DNA of 64,000 nucleotides from Ideonella_A intermedia_A (GCA_943370175.1 CALRPU020000007.1:1-64000), one strand, 5' to 3'; positions 39,982 through 49,452 are shown, counted from the stretch's first letter. The notes: a model not told the origin generated them from the letters alone. A program made the numbers and translations.

Positions 39982-41306
39982 ACGCGGGCGCCCGCGGCGA
40001 TGGTCGGCGGCGCGTGGTTCAGCGTGTCGATGGCAAAGCCCGCGGCGGCCTTGTAGCGCGCCATGAAGGCCTCGCGCTCGGCACGGGGAATCACCGTGTC
40101 GATGTCGTCGAACACCCCACCGCAGCGCTCGTCGACCAGGCCAAGCAGGCCGAACGGGCCCGCGCCGCGGTTGCGCAGCACCAGGGCTGAAATGTCGGCG
40201 CACAAGCGGTCGTTGTAGGCCTGCAGCGCGGCGGGCGCCACGCCGTGCGCCAACATGGACGCGCCCAGCACCCGCGCGTCCACGATGGCTTGGCTCGCGC
40301 CGTTCGAGCCCACCGGGTACATCACATGCGCGGCGTCGCCGAGCAGAGCCACCCGGCCATCGACCCAGGTGGGCACCGGGTCGCGGTCGATCATCGGGTA
40401 CTCGAAAACTTCCGTCGCCCCGCGCAGCATGGCCGGCACGTCCAGCCAGCCGTAATCCCAGCCGTCGAAGTGGTGGGCAAAGTCGGCCAGCGCCACCTTG
40501 CGGTTCCAGTCGCCGTGCGTCCAGCCCTTGGCGTTGTCGACGGTGATCTCGGCGATCCAGTTGATGGTGGCGAGACCCGTGGCCGGGTCGGGCGGCGAGA
40601 TCGGGTACAGCACGACGCGGTGGCGCAGCGAGCCCAGGCCCACGAAGGACGCGCCGGTGCGCACCGGCACGCCGGGCGTGGTGCCGCGCCACATGATGGC
40701 GCCGCCCCACTGGATGGGCGGCTGCGCCGGGTGCATCTGCGCCCGCACCGCGGAATGCAGGCCGTCGGCGGCGATCAGCAGGCGCCCGGGCACTTCGCTG
40801 TGTGCGCCATCGCGCCCGCTCACCAAGGCGACGACGTGGTCGTCCTCGTGGCGGTAGCCGGTGACGCGCTGCCCCAGACGCACCGCCGCCGGGCCCAGCC
40901 GGCGCTGCACTTCGGCGTACAGCAGCATCTGCAACCGACCGCGGTGCAGCGCGTACTGCGGCCAGCGGTAGCCCGCCAGCAAGCCCCGCGGCTCGGCGTA
41001 GACCTCGTTGCCGTTGCGGCCCACCAGCGCCCATTCGCGGGCCTGCAGGCCGATGGTGTCCAGCCGGTCGTTGTCGATGCCCAGGTCGTGCAGCTCGCGC
41101 ACGGCATTGGGCTGCAGGTTGATGCCCACGCCCAGCGGCTGCAGCTCGGGCACGGACTCGATGACCTGGCACGGCACGCCGATCTGGTGCAGCGTCAACG
41201 CCAGGGCCATGCCGCCGATGCCGCCACCGGCGATCAGCACGGGCAGCGCGTCGGCGCAGGCGGTGGTTGGTGAAGTGGATTGAGGATGTTCGACCATGTC
41301 CGCCAT
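39978..41306 (-). CDS. PhzS-like FAD-dependent monooxygenase
   Basis: 442 residues. N-terminal FAD motif 'VLIAGGGIGGMALALTL', the mid 'LLIAADGLHSAVR' (DG motif) and 'VALLGDAAHVMYPVGSNGA' (GD motif) define class A flavin hydroxylases. 'LGVGINLQPNAVREL' and the C-terminal part are closest to PhzS/3-hydroxybenzoate-6-hydroxylase-like enzymes, which hydroxylate aromatic acids with NAD(P)H and O2. Substrate unknown; no aromatic-degradation genes adjoin. ATG 41306 is used, with ATG 41297 three codons later as alternative. It faces the CaiB gene (4-base 3' overlap). Confidence 0.83.
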   Translation of the reverse strand: MADMVEHPQSTSPTTACADALPVLIAGGGIGGMALALTLHQIGVPCQVIESVPELQPLGVGINLQPNAVRELHDLGIDNDRLDTIGLQAREWALVGRNGNEVYAEPRGLLAGYRWPQYALHRGRLQMLLYAEVQRRLGPAAVRLGQRVTGYRHEDDHVVALVSGRDGAHSEVPGRLLIAADGLHSAVRAQMHPAQPPIQWGGAIMWRGTTPGVPVRTGASFVGLGSLRHRVVLYPISPPDPATGLATINWIAEITVDNAKGWTHGDWNRKVALADFAHHFDGWDYGWLDVPAMLRGATEVFEYPMIDRDPVPTWVDGRVALLGDAAHVMYPVGSNGASQAIVDARVLGASMLAHGVAPAALQAYNDRLCADISALVLRNRGAGPFGLLGLVDERCGGVFDDIDTVIPRAEREAFMARYKAAAGFAIDTLNHAPPTIAAGARV

Positions 41307-41341
41307 TGTCGCGGACGGCCCGGCCCGAGCCGCCGCCCGGG

Positions 41342-42403
41342 TCAGCCGCGCGCGTCGAAACGCAGGATCGCCTCGGCCATGCCAGACAGCGGCAGCACCT
41401 CGTCGGCCGCGCCGAGCTTGATGGCCTCCTTTGGCATGCCAAAGACCACGCAGCTGGCCTCGTCCTGGCAAATGGTGCGCGCCCCGACATCGTGCAACTG
41501 CTTCATGCCCCGCGCACCGTCGTCGCCCATGCCGGTGAGCAGCAGCGCCAGCGCGTCCTTGCCGGCGCAGTCGGCGGCGCTCTTGAACAGCACGTCCACC
41601 GCGGGCTTGTGACGGTTGACGGGCGGGCCGTCAAACACCTTCAGGTAATACTGGCCCGAGTTCTTGACCATCTGCATGTGGCGCCCGCCCGGGGCGATCA
41701 ACACCACACCGCGCTCCAGCCGGTCGCCGTCGCGGGCCTCGCGCACGTTGACGGCGCACAGGGTGTCCAGTCGCTGGGCGTACATCGCGGTGAACTTCTC
41801 CGGCATGTGCTGCACGATGGCGATGCCGGGGCTGTCGCCCGGCAGCCGGGTCACGATGGATTCGATCGCCTGGGTGCCGCCGGTGGAGCTGCCCAGCACC
41901 ACCGGCTTGTTGACCGCGAGGGCGTGCAGGCCGACGGCCGCCGCCGGGCGCTTCAAGGGCGAGCCGGTGGGCCCCGTGGCGGGCGAGGCCGCGCCGCGGC
42001 GCGGCCGCGACTTGGCCGCGGCCTTCAAGGTTTGCAGCAGTTCGCGCCGCGACTCCTCCAGGTACTGCTTGAGCCCGAGCCGCGGCTTGGCCACCACGGC
42101 CACCGCGCCGGCGGCCATGGCGTCCAGCGCGATGCGGCTGCCGGCGGTGCTCAGCGTTGAGCAGATCACGGTGGGAATGGGGTCTTCCTCCATGACCTGC
42201 CGCAGGAAGGTCAGGCCGTCCATGCCGGGCATCTCGATGTCCAGCAAGAGCACGTCAGGGCGGTTCTTGCGGATCGCCGGGGCAGCGATCAGCGGGTTGG
42301 GGGCGCTGCCCGCCAGCTCGACCTCGGGGTCGTTTTGCAGCAGGTGCATCACCGTTTGCCGCACCACGGCCGAGTCGTCAACCACGTAGACCTTGATGGC
42401 CAT
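41342..42403 (-). CDS. cheB: Chemotaxis methylesterase/deamidase CheB
   Basis: 353 residues. Receiver domain (1-~120) with Asp55 in 'LLLDIEMPGMDG', a Pro/Arg-rich linker, and the esterase domain with 'VLGSSTGGTQAIE' (nucleophile Ser), 'IVQHMPEKFTAMYAQRL' (His) and 'LLTGMGDDGARGM' (Asp). It removes methyl groups from receptors when phosphorylated by CheA. Last gene of the nine-gene chemotaxis operon, 12 bases after cheD; GGAGA ribosome site before ATG 42403. Confidence 0.95.
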   Translation of the reverse strand: MAIKVYVVDDSAVVRQTVMHLLQNDPEVELAGSAPNPLIAAPAIRKNRPDVLLLDIEMPGMDGLTFLRQVMEEDPIPTVICSTLSTAGSRIALDAMAAGAVAVVAKPRLGLKQYLEESRRELLQTLKAAAKSRPRRGAASPATGPTGSPLKRPAAAVGLHALAVNKPVVLGSSTGGTQAIESIVTRLPGDSPGIAIVQHMPEKFTAMYAQRLDTLCAVNVREARDGDRLERGVVLIAPGGRHMQMVKNSGQYYLKVFDGPPVNRHKPAVDVLFKSAADCAGKDALALLLTGMGDDGARGMKQLHDVGARTICQDEASCVVFGMPKEAIKLGAADEVLPLSGMAEAILRFDARG

Positions 42404-42415
42404 GATTTCTCCAGT

Positions 42416-42928
42416 TCAGACGGGCACGGCCACGACGGTGGGCGCCTGGGGCCCCACCGTCCAGCTCAAGCGCCGATAAGTGTTGCCGCCCACGTCGGCG
42501 TCCACCACGTGGATGCCGCAGTCGGCCAGCGTGTCAAAGGCCCAGCGCTGGTTGGCCTGGCCCACGTGGTGGCCGGCCACCCGCGCGGGAAACATGTTGC
42601 CGCCACCGTACACATAGGCCACGCACATCGTCGGGTTGATGCCTTGGGCCACGAGCAGGCCGAACATCTCGTCGAGCGCCTGGTCGGCGTACGCGGCGCT
42701 GGCGGTGGCGCCCTTCACGGGCGCGCTCGAATGCACGATGTGGCACATGACCCCCAGCGTGCGCCGCGGGTCGGTCAGCACGATGGCCACGCACGAGCCG
42801 AGCAGGGTCTCGAACCGCTCGCCGCGGGTGCCCAGGGCCACGTCCCCGGGGTGCAGCAAGTGCACCTTGGTCGGTGGCGCGCTCAGGACGGTGGGCGGCG
42901 GTCGGACGGCATCGTGCACGGCACTCAC
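42416..42928 (-). CDS. cheD: Chemoreceptor glutamine deamidase CheD
   Basis: 170 residues. The CheD pattern is complete: 'LLGSCVAIVL' holds the catalytic Cys and 'GVMCHIVHSSAP' the catalytic His. CheD deamidates receptor glutamines and can be held by CheC or CheY. GTG 42928 is the start: it begins one base after the cheR stop and no in-frame ATG is available. Located between cheR and cheB in the operon. Confidence 0.92.
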   Translation of the reverse strand: MSAVHDAVRPPPTVLSAPPTKVHLLHPGDVALGTRGERFETLLGSCVAIVLTDPRRTLGVMCHIVHSSAPVKGATASAAYADQALDEMFGLLVAQGINPTMCVAYVYGGGNMFPARVAGHHVGQANQRWAFDTLADCGIHVVDADVGGNTYRRLSWTVGPQAPTVVAVPV

Positions 42929-42929
42929 A

Positions 42930-43739
42930 TCAGGCCGCCTTGCGGAACGCGCCCGGGCCCAGCACCGACAGCGGCGTCTCGCAAGGCACGCGGCCTTCGG
43001 CGGTGCCGAGGAAGAACAGACCGCCCGGACGAAGCTGGGTCAGCACGCGGTCCACCACCGCCCGCTTGGTCGGCGGGTCGAAGTAGATCAGCACGTTGCG
43101 CAGGAAGATCACATCGAAGGGGCCGATGTCGTCGATGTCGGCGCACAGGTTGAGCTGCCCGAACTTGACCCGCTCGCGCAGCGCGTCGTTCATCTGGACC
43201 AGGCCTTCGGCCTCGCCCTCGCCGCGCAGGCAGTAGCGCTTCAGGCGCTCGGGGCTGACTTCGCGCAGGCGGTCTTCCGGGTAGATGCCGGTGACAGCGC
43301 TGCGCAGCACGCGGTCGGAAATGTCGGTGCCGATGATCGACCAGTCGCTGGTCAGGCGGCCGGCCTTCTGCAGGTCGGCCAGCAGCATCGCGGTGCTGTA
43401 GGCCTCGTCGCCGAAGGACGAGGCCGCGCTCCACACGCGCACGCTGCGCGGCCGGTGGGTCGAGAGCTCGCGCTCCAGCAAGGCAAAGTGGGCCGATTCG
43501 CGGAAAAAGTAGGTCTCGTTGGTCGTCAGCAGGTCGACGGCCACCTGGAACTCGCCGCCATCGTCGGGGCTGCTGATGAGGGCCAGGTAATCCTCGAAGC
43601 CGCCCAGGCCCAGGCGCTGCACGCGCGGCGCCAGGCGGGACGACACCAGCGACTTCTTGGCGTCGCTGAAGGACAGGCCCACGGTGTCGTACATCAACTG
43701 CGTGATGCCACGAAAGGTGTTGGCGTGAAGTGCTTCCAT
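42930..43739 (-). CDS. cheR: Chemotaxis methyltransferase CheR
   Basis: 269 residues. N-terminal helical CheR_N domain, then 'TTNETYFFRE' and the SAM-binding 'RVWSAASSFGDEAYSTAMLL' and 'ADIDDIGPFDVIFLRNVLIYFD' (methyltransferase motifs; shortened). It methylates glutamates on the receptors. ATG 43739 follows the cheW stop by three bases, so translation is coupled. 'SSFGDE' replaces the more usual 'SSGEE/CSTGEE', a mild variation. Confidence 0.93.
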   Translation of the reverse strand: MEALHANTFRGITQLMYDTVGLSFSDAKKSLVSSRLAPRVQRLGLGGFEDYLALISSPDDGGEFQVAVDLLTTNETYFFRESAHFALLERELSTHRPRSVRVWSAASSFGDEAYSTAMLLADLQKAGRLTSDWSIIGTDISDRVLRSAVTGIYPEDRLREVSPERLKRYCLRGEGEAEGLVQMNDALRERVKFGQLNLCADIDDIGPFDVIFLRNVLIYFDPPTKRAVVDRVLTQLRPGGLFFLGTAEGRVPCETPLSVLGPGAFRKAA

Positions 43740-43742
43740 GGG

Positions 43743-44270
43743 TCAGGCGGCCAGCGGTTCCTGGGCCGACTCGCAGAGCTGGGCCATTTCCTCGACGTCG
43801 AAGGCCTTGTCCGGCTCCAGGATGATCACGAAGCGCTGGGCGACCTTGCCCATGCCGCGGATGAAGTCGCGCCGCACCGAGGTGCCAAAGTTTGGCGGCG
43901 GCTCGATCTGCCCCGGGGCGATGTCGATGACCTCGCTGACCGCGTCCACCAACAGGCCAAGCTCCACCCGCTCGCCATCGCGCACGGCGTCAAAGATGAC
44001 GATGCAGGTCTTCTTGCCCACGCTCGCGGCCTGGCGGCCGAAGCGGGCCTGGAGGTCGATCACCGGCACCACGGCGCCGCGCAGGTTGATGACGCCCCGC
44101 ACGAAGTCGGGCATCAGCGGCACGGTGGTCATCGGGCCGTATTGGATGATTTCGCGCACGGTGCGGATGTCCATCGCGAACACCTCCTCGCCAAGCGTGA
44201 AGGTCAGGTACTGCGCCGCGGCTTCGGCGAGCGGCGTTGCAGCGTGGGCGCTGCGCTTGTCTTGGCTCAT
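43743..44270 (-). CDS. cheW: Chemotaxis coupling protein CheW
   Basis: 175 residues. CheW fold: 'YLTFTLGEEVFAMDI', 'VREIIQYGPMTTVPLMPDFVRGVINLRG' (core; shortened), 'VVPVIDLQARFG' and the C-terminal 'VSEVIDIAPGQIEPPP'. CheW bridges receptors and CheA in the cytoplasmic array. ATG 44270 is the start before 'SQDKRSAH'; upstream reading overlaps the receptor gene. Slightly longer N-terminus (~22 residues) than minimal CheW. Confidence 0.93.
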   Translation of the reverse strand: MSQDKRSAHAATPLAEAAAQYLTFTLGEEVFAMDIRTVREIIQYGPMTTVPLMPDFVRGVINLRGAVVPVIDLQARFGRQAASVGKKTCIVIFDAVRDGERVELGLLVDAVSEVIDIAPGQIEPPPNFGTSVRRDFIRGMGKVAQRFVIILEPDKAFDVEEMAQLCESAQEPLAA

Positions 44271-44298
44271 GTCGGCTCCTTCGGGTCGCGGGCTCGGC

Positions 44299-46470
44299 TC
44301 AATAGGGGCGGAAGCTGCCCTTGCCGCCATGGGTGCCGGTGGCGCGCATGCCGCCTGCAGCGGCCGGCAGGGCCCGCAGCGGCGAATTGGGCGAGCGGCG
44401 CTCGGCCGGGGCGCTGCGACCGCCACGGGCCGCTGGTGCCGCGCTGCCGCCGCCGAGGTTGAAGAAGGCCACCGACTGCTGCAGTTGCTCTGCCTGGCCG
44501 CTGAGCTCTTCCGACGTGGCGGCCAGCTCCTCGGACGCCGAAGCGTTCTGCTGCGTGGCCTTGCTGAGCTGCCCCATCGCCCCACCGATCTGCGTGACCG
44601 ACTGGCTTTGTTCGGCGGACGCCGCGGCGATTTCCTGCACCAGCTCGCTGGTCTTCTGGATGCTCGGCACGATCTCGTCGAGCAGCTTGCCCGCGCGCTC
44701 GGCGGTGCTCACGCTGTTGCCGGCCAGGTCGCCGATTTCCTTGGCGGCTTCCTGGCTGCGCTCGGCCAGCTTGCGCACTTCCGCGGCCACCACGGCAAAG
44801 CCCTTGCCGTGCTCGCCGGCGCGGGCCGCTTCGATGGCGGCGTTCAGGGCCAGCAGGTTGGTCTGATAGGCAATGTCGTCGACGATGCTGATCTTCTGCG
44901 CGATCTGCTTCATGGCCTGCACGGTCTGCGTCACCGCAGCACCGCCGTCACCGGCCTCCTTGCTGGCCTTGGTGGCCATGCCGTCAGTGACCTTGGCGTT
45001 GTCGCTGTTCTGCGTGATGCTGGCCGACATCATGTCGATGGACGCGGTGGTTTCCTCGACCGAGCTGGCCTGCTCGCTGGCCGCCTGCGACAGGCTTTGC
45101 GCCGTGGCGCTGACCTGGTTGGCCGCGCCGGTCAGCGCGTCGGCCGCGGCACGCACTTCTTCGATGATGGAGGCCAGCTTCTCGCTGGTGCTGTTGGCGT
45201 CGTTCTTGACCTGGTCAAAGACGCCCTCGGCCTCGCGGGTGATGCGCTGGGTCAGGTCGCCGCTGGCCAGGCCGCTGAACACGCGGCCCACGTCCTCGAT
45301 GACCGCCGACAGGCGCTCGCTGGTGGCGTTGGCGTCGTCCTTGACCTGGCCGAACACGCCGTCGTAGTCGCGGGTGATGCGCTGCGACAGGTCGCCCGCC
45401 GACAAGGCGCCAAACACCCGACCCACGTCGTCGAAGATCACCGAGGTGGTCTCCATCAGCACGTTGACGCCCTCGCACAGCACGCGGATCGGGCCGGTCT
45501 TGCCTTCCAGCGGGATGCGCTGGCCGAGGTCGCCGTTCTTGGCCGCGGTGGTCACGCCCTGCGCCTGCTCGACCGCCTGTTCCAGCATGCGGCTGGCGTT
45601 GACCTGCGCGGTCACGTCGGTGGCGATCTTGATGATCTTGAAGACCCGGCCCATTTCGTCCTTGACGGGCGCGTAGACGGCCTGGATGTGAATCTCCTGC
45701 CCGGCCTTGGTGATGCGCTTGAACACCGCGCTTTGCGGCAGGCCCGCGTTCAGGTCGCGCCAGAACTGCGCGTACTCGTGCGACGACGCGGCGCTCGTCT
45801 CGACGAACATGCGGTGGTGGCGGCCCTTGACCTCGTCAAGGGTGTAGCCCAGCGCGCCCAGGAAGTTCTTGTTGGCGTGCAACACATTGCCGCCCAGGTC
45901 GAACTCGATGTAGGCGTAGCTCTGGTCGATGGCGGTCAGGATGCCGTTGGCGTTCTGGCGCTCGATCTCCGCTTCGGTGATGTCGTAGCGCACGCCGAGG
46001 TACTTCATCGGCTTGCCGTTCTCGCCGAGGATCGGCGCGACCACCGCGTCCACGTAGTACGGCGTGCCGTCCTTCGCGCGGTTCTTGATCTTGCCGCGGA
46101 ACACATCACCGCGGCCGATGGTCTGCCACATCTGCTTGAAGGTTTCCTTGGGCATGTCCGGGTGCCGCGTGGTGTTGTGCGGCTGACCGATCAGCTCGTT
46201 GCGGCTGTACTTCGACACCTCGATGAACTTCTCGTTGACGTTCAGGATGTCGCCCTTCTTGTCGGCCTCCGACACGATGCTCGTGAGGTTCATGATGTCG
46301 GTGCGCACCTTCAACTCGGACTCGACCTCGTCCAGGCGGGCCTTGACCTGGGCCAGCGTCGCCTCGGCGTCCACCCGTGCGGCTTCGTTGCGGGCCAGGG
46401 CCTCGTGGGCCTGTTGCAGTTCACGACCGGCAAAGGTGCGGGCCATCCAGGAGACAGTGTTCTGGTTCAT
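44299..46470 (-). CDS. Cytoplasmic methyl-accepting chemotaxis protein with two PAS domains
   Basis: 723 residues, no membrane helix. Coiled-coil start (about 15-55), PAS1 (60-170, 'NEKFIEVSKYSRNELIG'), PAS2 (180-290, 'FDLGGNVLHANKNFLGALGY'), two HAMP-like repeats (300-430, each with 'LSAGDLSQRITRDYDGVF' / 'LASGDLTQRITREAEGVF'), and the MA signalling domain (440-670) with the hairpin tip 'IDDIAYQTNLLALNAAIEAARAGE' region. It senses an internal signal, perhaps redox or energy, through PAS. The Gly/Arg/Pro-rich C-terminal tail lacks the CheR-binding pentapeptide. Placed inside the che operon, it probably forms the array core. Confidence 0.88.
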   Translation of the reverse strand: MNQNTVSWMARTFAGRELQQAHEALARNEAARVDAEATLAQVKARLDEVESELKVRTDIMNLTSIVSEADKKGDILNVNEKFIEVSKYSRNELIGQPHNTTRHPDMPKETFKQMWQTIGRGDVFRGKIKNRAKDGTPYYVDAVVAPILGENGKPMKYLGVRYDITEAEIERQNANGILTAIDQSYAYIEFDLGGNVLHANKNFLGALGYTLDEVKGRHHRMFVETSAASSHEYAQFWRDLNAGLPQSAVFKRITKAGQEIHIQAVYAPVKDEMGRVFKIIKIATDVTAQVNASRMLEQAVEQAQGVTTAAKNGDLGQRIPLEGKTGPIRVLCEGVNVLMETTSVIFDDVGRVFGALSAGDLSQRITRDYDGVFGQVKDDANATSERLSAVIEDVGRVFSGLASGDLTQRITREAEGVFDQVKNDANSTSEKLASIIEEVRAAADALTGAANQVSATAQSLSQAASEQASSVEETTASIDMMSASITQNSDNAKVTDGMATKASKEAGDGGAAVTQTVQAMKQIAQKISIVDDIAYQTNLLALNAAIEAARAGEHGKGFAVVAAEVRKLAERSQEAAKEIGDLAGNSVSTAERAGKLLDEIVPSIQKTSELVQEIAAASAEQSQSVTQIGGAMGQLSKATQQNASASEELAATSEELSGQAEQLQQSVAFFNLGGGSAAPAARGGRSAPAERRSPNSPLRALPAAAGGMRATGTHGGKGSFRPY

Positions 46471-46481
46471 GTTGAGTGTCC

Positions 46482-48731
46482 TCAGGTTGCGGCGTGCGGT
46501 TGACGCTCGGTGGTAACGGGGTCGCGCCGGGCGCGTTCAGAAGCAAGCGCCGGCTCGGCGGCCAGGTGGCTGAGTGAATGGACGTCGAAGATCAGGGCGA
46601 CCTCGCCGTTGCCCAGGATCGATGAGCCCGACATGCCACGCAGACTGCGGAACATCCGGCCCAGCGGCTTGATGACGGTCTGGTGCTGGCCCAGCAGCTG
46701 GTCGACCATGACGCCGTACAGGCGCTCACCCGACTGCAGCACGACCACGCTGCTGCGCGGCGGGGCACTGGAATCCAGCCCGTATAGGCCGCGCAGGTCC
46801 ACCACCGGCAGCACCTTGCCGCGCAGCTCGACCATGCCGCGACCGCGGTCGTCGAGCTCGGTCGTGGTCGGCCGGTTCTCGATCACCTCCACCACCGAAT
46901 CCAGCGGGAAGATGAACTTGCTGCTGCCCACGCCGACCAGGAAGCCGTCGATGATGGCCAAGGTGAGCGGCAGCCGGATCTCGATCTGGCTGCCCTCGCC
47001 TTCGGTGCTGTGCAGGCTGACGGTGCCGCGCAGCGCTTCGATGTTGCGGCGCACCACGTCCATGCCGACGCCGCGGCCGGACAGGTTGGTGACCTTCTCG
47101 GCGGTGGAGAAGCCGGGCTCGAAGATCAGCCGCAGCACGTCGTGGTCGGGCGGTGTCACGCCGGGCTCGACCAGGCCGCGCTCCCAGGCGCGCTGCAGCA
47201 CCTTCTGGCGGTTGATGCCGCGGCCGTCGTCGTCGATGCGGATCAGGATGCTGCCCGACTCGTGGCAGGCCGACAGCGTGAGGCGGCCTTGCGCGGGCTT
47301 GCCGGCGGCCAGCCGCTCGTCTGGCGTTTCCAGGCCGTGGTCCAGGCCGTTGCGCACCAGGTGCATCAGCGGGTCGGCAATGCGCTCGACCACCGACTTG
47401 TCGAGCTCGGTGTCGCCACCGACGATGTCGAAGGCCACGTCCTTGCCGAGCTCCGAGGCGGTGTCGCGCACCACGCGCCGAAAGCGCGCGAAGGTTTCGC
47501 CGATGGGCACCATGCGCAGTTGCAGCGTGCCGTTGCGGATCTCCTCGATCAGCCGGCCGATCTGACCGTTGGCCTCGATCAGCGCGCTGGAGCGCGTCTG
47601 CCGCGCCAGCAGCGAGGCGCCGGCGCCGGCAATCACCAGCTCACCGAGCAGGTTGATGACCGCGTCCAGCCGATCGGCCTGCACGCGGATGAAGCGGTTG
47701 TCGTCGCTGGCCGTGGGGGCCGCCACGGTCTCGCGCTGGCGTTGCTGCTTGCGCAGCGCGGCCTGCACGACCTGCGGGCTCAGGCCCATGTCGGCTTGCA
47801 GGATGGCACCCAGCGGCGGCGGGTCCTCGTCGGCGGACCAGCTTTCGCACTGCGTGTGCAAGGCCTGCTGCAGCTGGCCGCGGCTGATGGCGCCCACGGC
47901 CACCAGGATTTCGCCGAGGCGGGGCTTGTCGGGCATGGCCTCGATCAGCGCGGCGAAGTTGCTGACGCTGGCGCCGGGCTCGATCACGGTCAGGCGGCAG
48001 TCGTCGCGCACGAAGCTGAAGGCGTTCTCGATCTCGTCGCGCCCGGCCGCGGTGTCCAGGCCGAACTCGAAGCCGAGGTGGCAGGCCTCGGGGTCGAGCG
48101 CGTCCAGGGCGGGCACGGCGTCGGCGTCGCAGGCGATGCGGGCGATGTCGCCCAGCCCGCGCAGGTAGTTGAGGATCGCCAGCGGGTCCATGCCGTTGCG
48201 GAAGGTGTCGGCGCCAAAGTGCGCCGACAGGTGCCAGCGGCGTTGGCCGTCGCTGCCCACGGCGGGGGCCTCGGCGGGCGCGGCCGCCTTGGCGGCGCTG
48301 TCGTCGCCACTGGCCTGTTGAAGCTGCGCCACCAGGTCGGCGCGGTGGGCCTCGCGCTGCGCGTCGCTGGCCGGATCGCGGTCGGTGGGCGGTGTGCCGG
48401 CCGCGTTCACCAACTGCAAGATCTCGTCGTTGGACTGCAGCAGCAAGGTGCTGAGCGCCGGCGTCAAGTCCACCAGGCCGTCGCGCAGGCGGTCCAGCAG
48501 CGTCTCCACGTGGTGGGTGAAGGCCACCACCTCGTCCAGACCAAAGATCCCGGCCGACCCCTTCACCGTGTGCGCGCAACGAAACAGCGCGCCCAGCAGC
48601 TCGCTGTCCTGCGGCTTGTCTTCGAGCTGCAGCAGCAACTGCTCGATGCTGTCGAGTTGCTCATGCGCCTCGCTGATGAAGGCGGGCAGCGCCTCGGCGA
48701 TGAAGCTGCTGTCGTCGTCGTGCACGGTCAT
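46482..48731 (-). CDS. cheA: Chemotaxis histidine kinase CheA
   Basis: 749 residues. P1 Hpt domain with His54 ('CAHTVKGSAGIFG'), an additional central region (about 165-340) typical of betaproteobacterial CheA, P3 dimerisation ('RLDAVINLLGELVIAGAGA'), P4 ATPase ('PLMHLVRNGLDHGLE', 'DDDGRGINRQKV', 'SGRGVGMDVVR') and P5 CheW-like end (about 600-725, 'VLPVVDLRGLYG'). It phosphorylates CheY and CheB. Its ATG overlaps the stop of the STAS gene (ATGA). Confidence 0.95.
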   Translation of the reverse strand: MTVHDDDSSFIAEALPAFISEAHEQLDSIEQLLLQLEDKPQDSELLGALFRCAHTVKGSAGIFGLDEVVAFTHHVETLLDRLRDGLVDLTPALSTLLLQSNDEILQLVNAAGTPPTDRDPASDAQREAHRADLVAQLQQASGDDSAAKAAAPAEAPAVGSDGQRRWHLSAHFGADTFRNGMDPLAILNYLRGLGDIARIACDADAVPALDALDPEACHLGFEFGLDTAAGRDEIENAFSFVRDDCRLTVIEPGASVSNFAALIEAMPDKPRLGEILVAVGAISRGQLQQALHTQCESWSADEDPPPLGAILQADMGLSPQVVQAALRKQQRQRETVAAPTASDDNRFIRVQADRLDAVINLLGELVIAGAGASLLARQTRSSALIEANGQIGRLIEEIRNGTLQLRMVPIGETFARFRRVVRDTASELGKDVAFDIVGGDTELDKSVVERIADPLMHLVRNGLDHGLETPDERLAAGKPAQGRLTLSACHESGSILIRIDDDGRGINRQKVLQRAWERGLVEPGVTPPDHDVLRLIFEPGFSTAEKVTNLSGRGVGMDVVRRNIEALRGTVSLHSTEGEGSQIEIRLPLTLAIIDGFLVGVGSSKFIFPLDSVVEVIENRPTTTELDDRGRGMVELRGKVLPVVDLRGLYGLDSSAPPRSSVVVLQSGERLYGVMVDQLLGQHQTVIKPLGRMFRSLRGMSGSSILGNGEVALIFDVHSLSHLAAEPALASERARRDPVTTERQPHAAT

Positions 48732-49057
48732 GCGGGTTCCCCGGCGGCTTCGGTGGTGCTGAAAAATGCGTCCAGGCCCAGCGCCGCGAGGGCCCGGGCC
48801 AGTGCCGCGCTCGGCTGCTGCAGGGCGAGCGCCAGCCCCTGCTGGCGCAGTGCGTGCGCCAAGGCCACCACCAACTGCACGCCCGCGGCATCAACCTCTT
48901 CGACGTCGGCGGCCTGCACGGCGGCGCACAGGTCGGCCGGGGCGTCTGCGCCCAGCGTGGCCAACCAGCCCAGCCACTGCGGGCGCAACTCGGCCACGGT
49001 GTAGATCGTGAGCTCCTTGGGCAGGCTCAATGACGTGGGGCTCGGCTCGGTGCTCAT
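48728..49057 (-). CDS. STAS-domain protein of the chemotaxis operon
   Basis: 109 residues. A single STAS fold (anti-sigma antagonist type): 'ELTIYTVAELRPQWLGWL', 'VEEVDAAGVQLVVALAHAL' where the Ser/Thr normally phosphorylated is in the 'DAAGVQLV' loop and appears replaced by Ala, and an Ala/Leu-rich C-terminus. STAS proteins occur in several beta- and gammaproteobacterial che operons beside cheA/cheY; the role there is unclear. An AAAGGA site precedes ATG 49057. Coupled to cheA by ATGA. Confidence 0.78.
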   Translation of the reverse strand: MSTEPSPTSLSLPKELTIYTVAELRPQWLGWLATLGADAPADLCAAVQAADVEEVDAAGVQLVVALAHALRQQGLALALQQPSAALARALAALGLDAFFSTTEAAGEPA

Positions 49058-49069
49058 GGCGGCGTCCTT

Positions 49070-49441
49070 TCAAGGCAGGATCAGCTTGGACACGGCGTCG
49101 AGCAGCTGCGGCGGGTTGAAGGGCTTGACGATCCAGGCCTTGGCGCCGGCGGCGCGGCCTTGCTCCTTCTTCGCGTCCTGGCCCTCGGTGGTCAGCATGA
49201 TCACGGGGGTGAACTTGTGGCGCGCGTGCGCCTTCACGTGGGTCACGAAGGTGATGCCGTCCATGTTCGGCATGTTCACGTCGCTGACGATCAGGTTGAC
49301 CTTGCCGGCGGCATCCAGCTGGGCCAGCCCTTCCTTGCCATCGCCGGCTTCCAGCACGTCGTAGCCGGCGCGCACCAGGGCCATCTTCACCACGGTGCGC
49401 AGTGAGCTGGAGTCGTCAACGATCAGGATGGTCTTGGCCAT
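49070..49441 (-). CDS. cheY: Chemotaxis response regulator CheY
   Basis: 123 residues, a single receiver domain. 'ILIVDDSSSLRTVV' supplies the acidic pair, 'LIVSDVNMPNMDG' the phospho-acceptor Asp54, and 'VIMLTTEGQ' / 'AWIVKPFNPPQLL' the switch Thr and Lys. It carries the signal from CheA to the flagellar motor. ATG 49441 is preferred because the longer reading overlaps the receptor gene upstream. Placement between the first receptor and the STAS gene is seen in other betaproteobacterial che operons. Confidence 0.93.
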   Translation of the reverse strand: MAKTILIVDDSSSLRTVVKMALVRAGYDVLEAGDGKEGLAQLDAAGKVNLIVSDVNMPNMDGITFVTHVKAHARHKFTPVIMLTTEGQDAKKEQGRAAGAKAWIVKPFNPPQLLDAVSKLILP

Positions 49442-49452
49442 GTTGCTAACGT

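Noticed and set aside
43738..46503. Plus-strand open frame of 921 codons
   Set aside because: Antisense to cheW and the PAS receptor; repeats in it reflect the HAMP-like repeats of the real gene.
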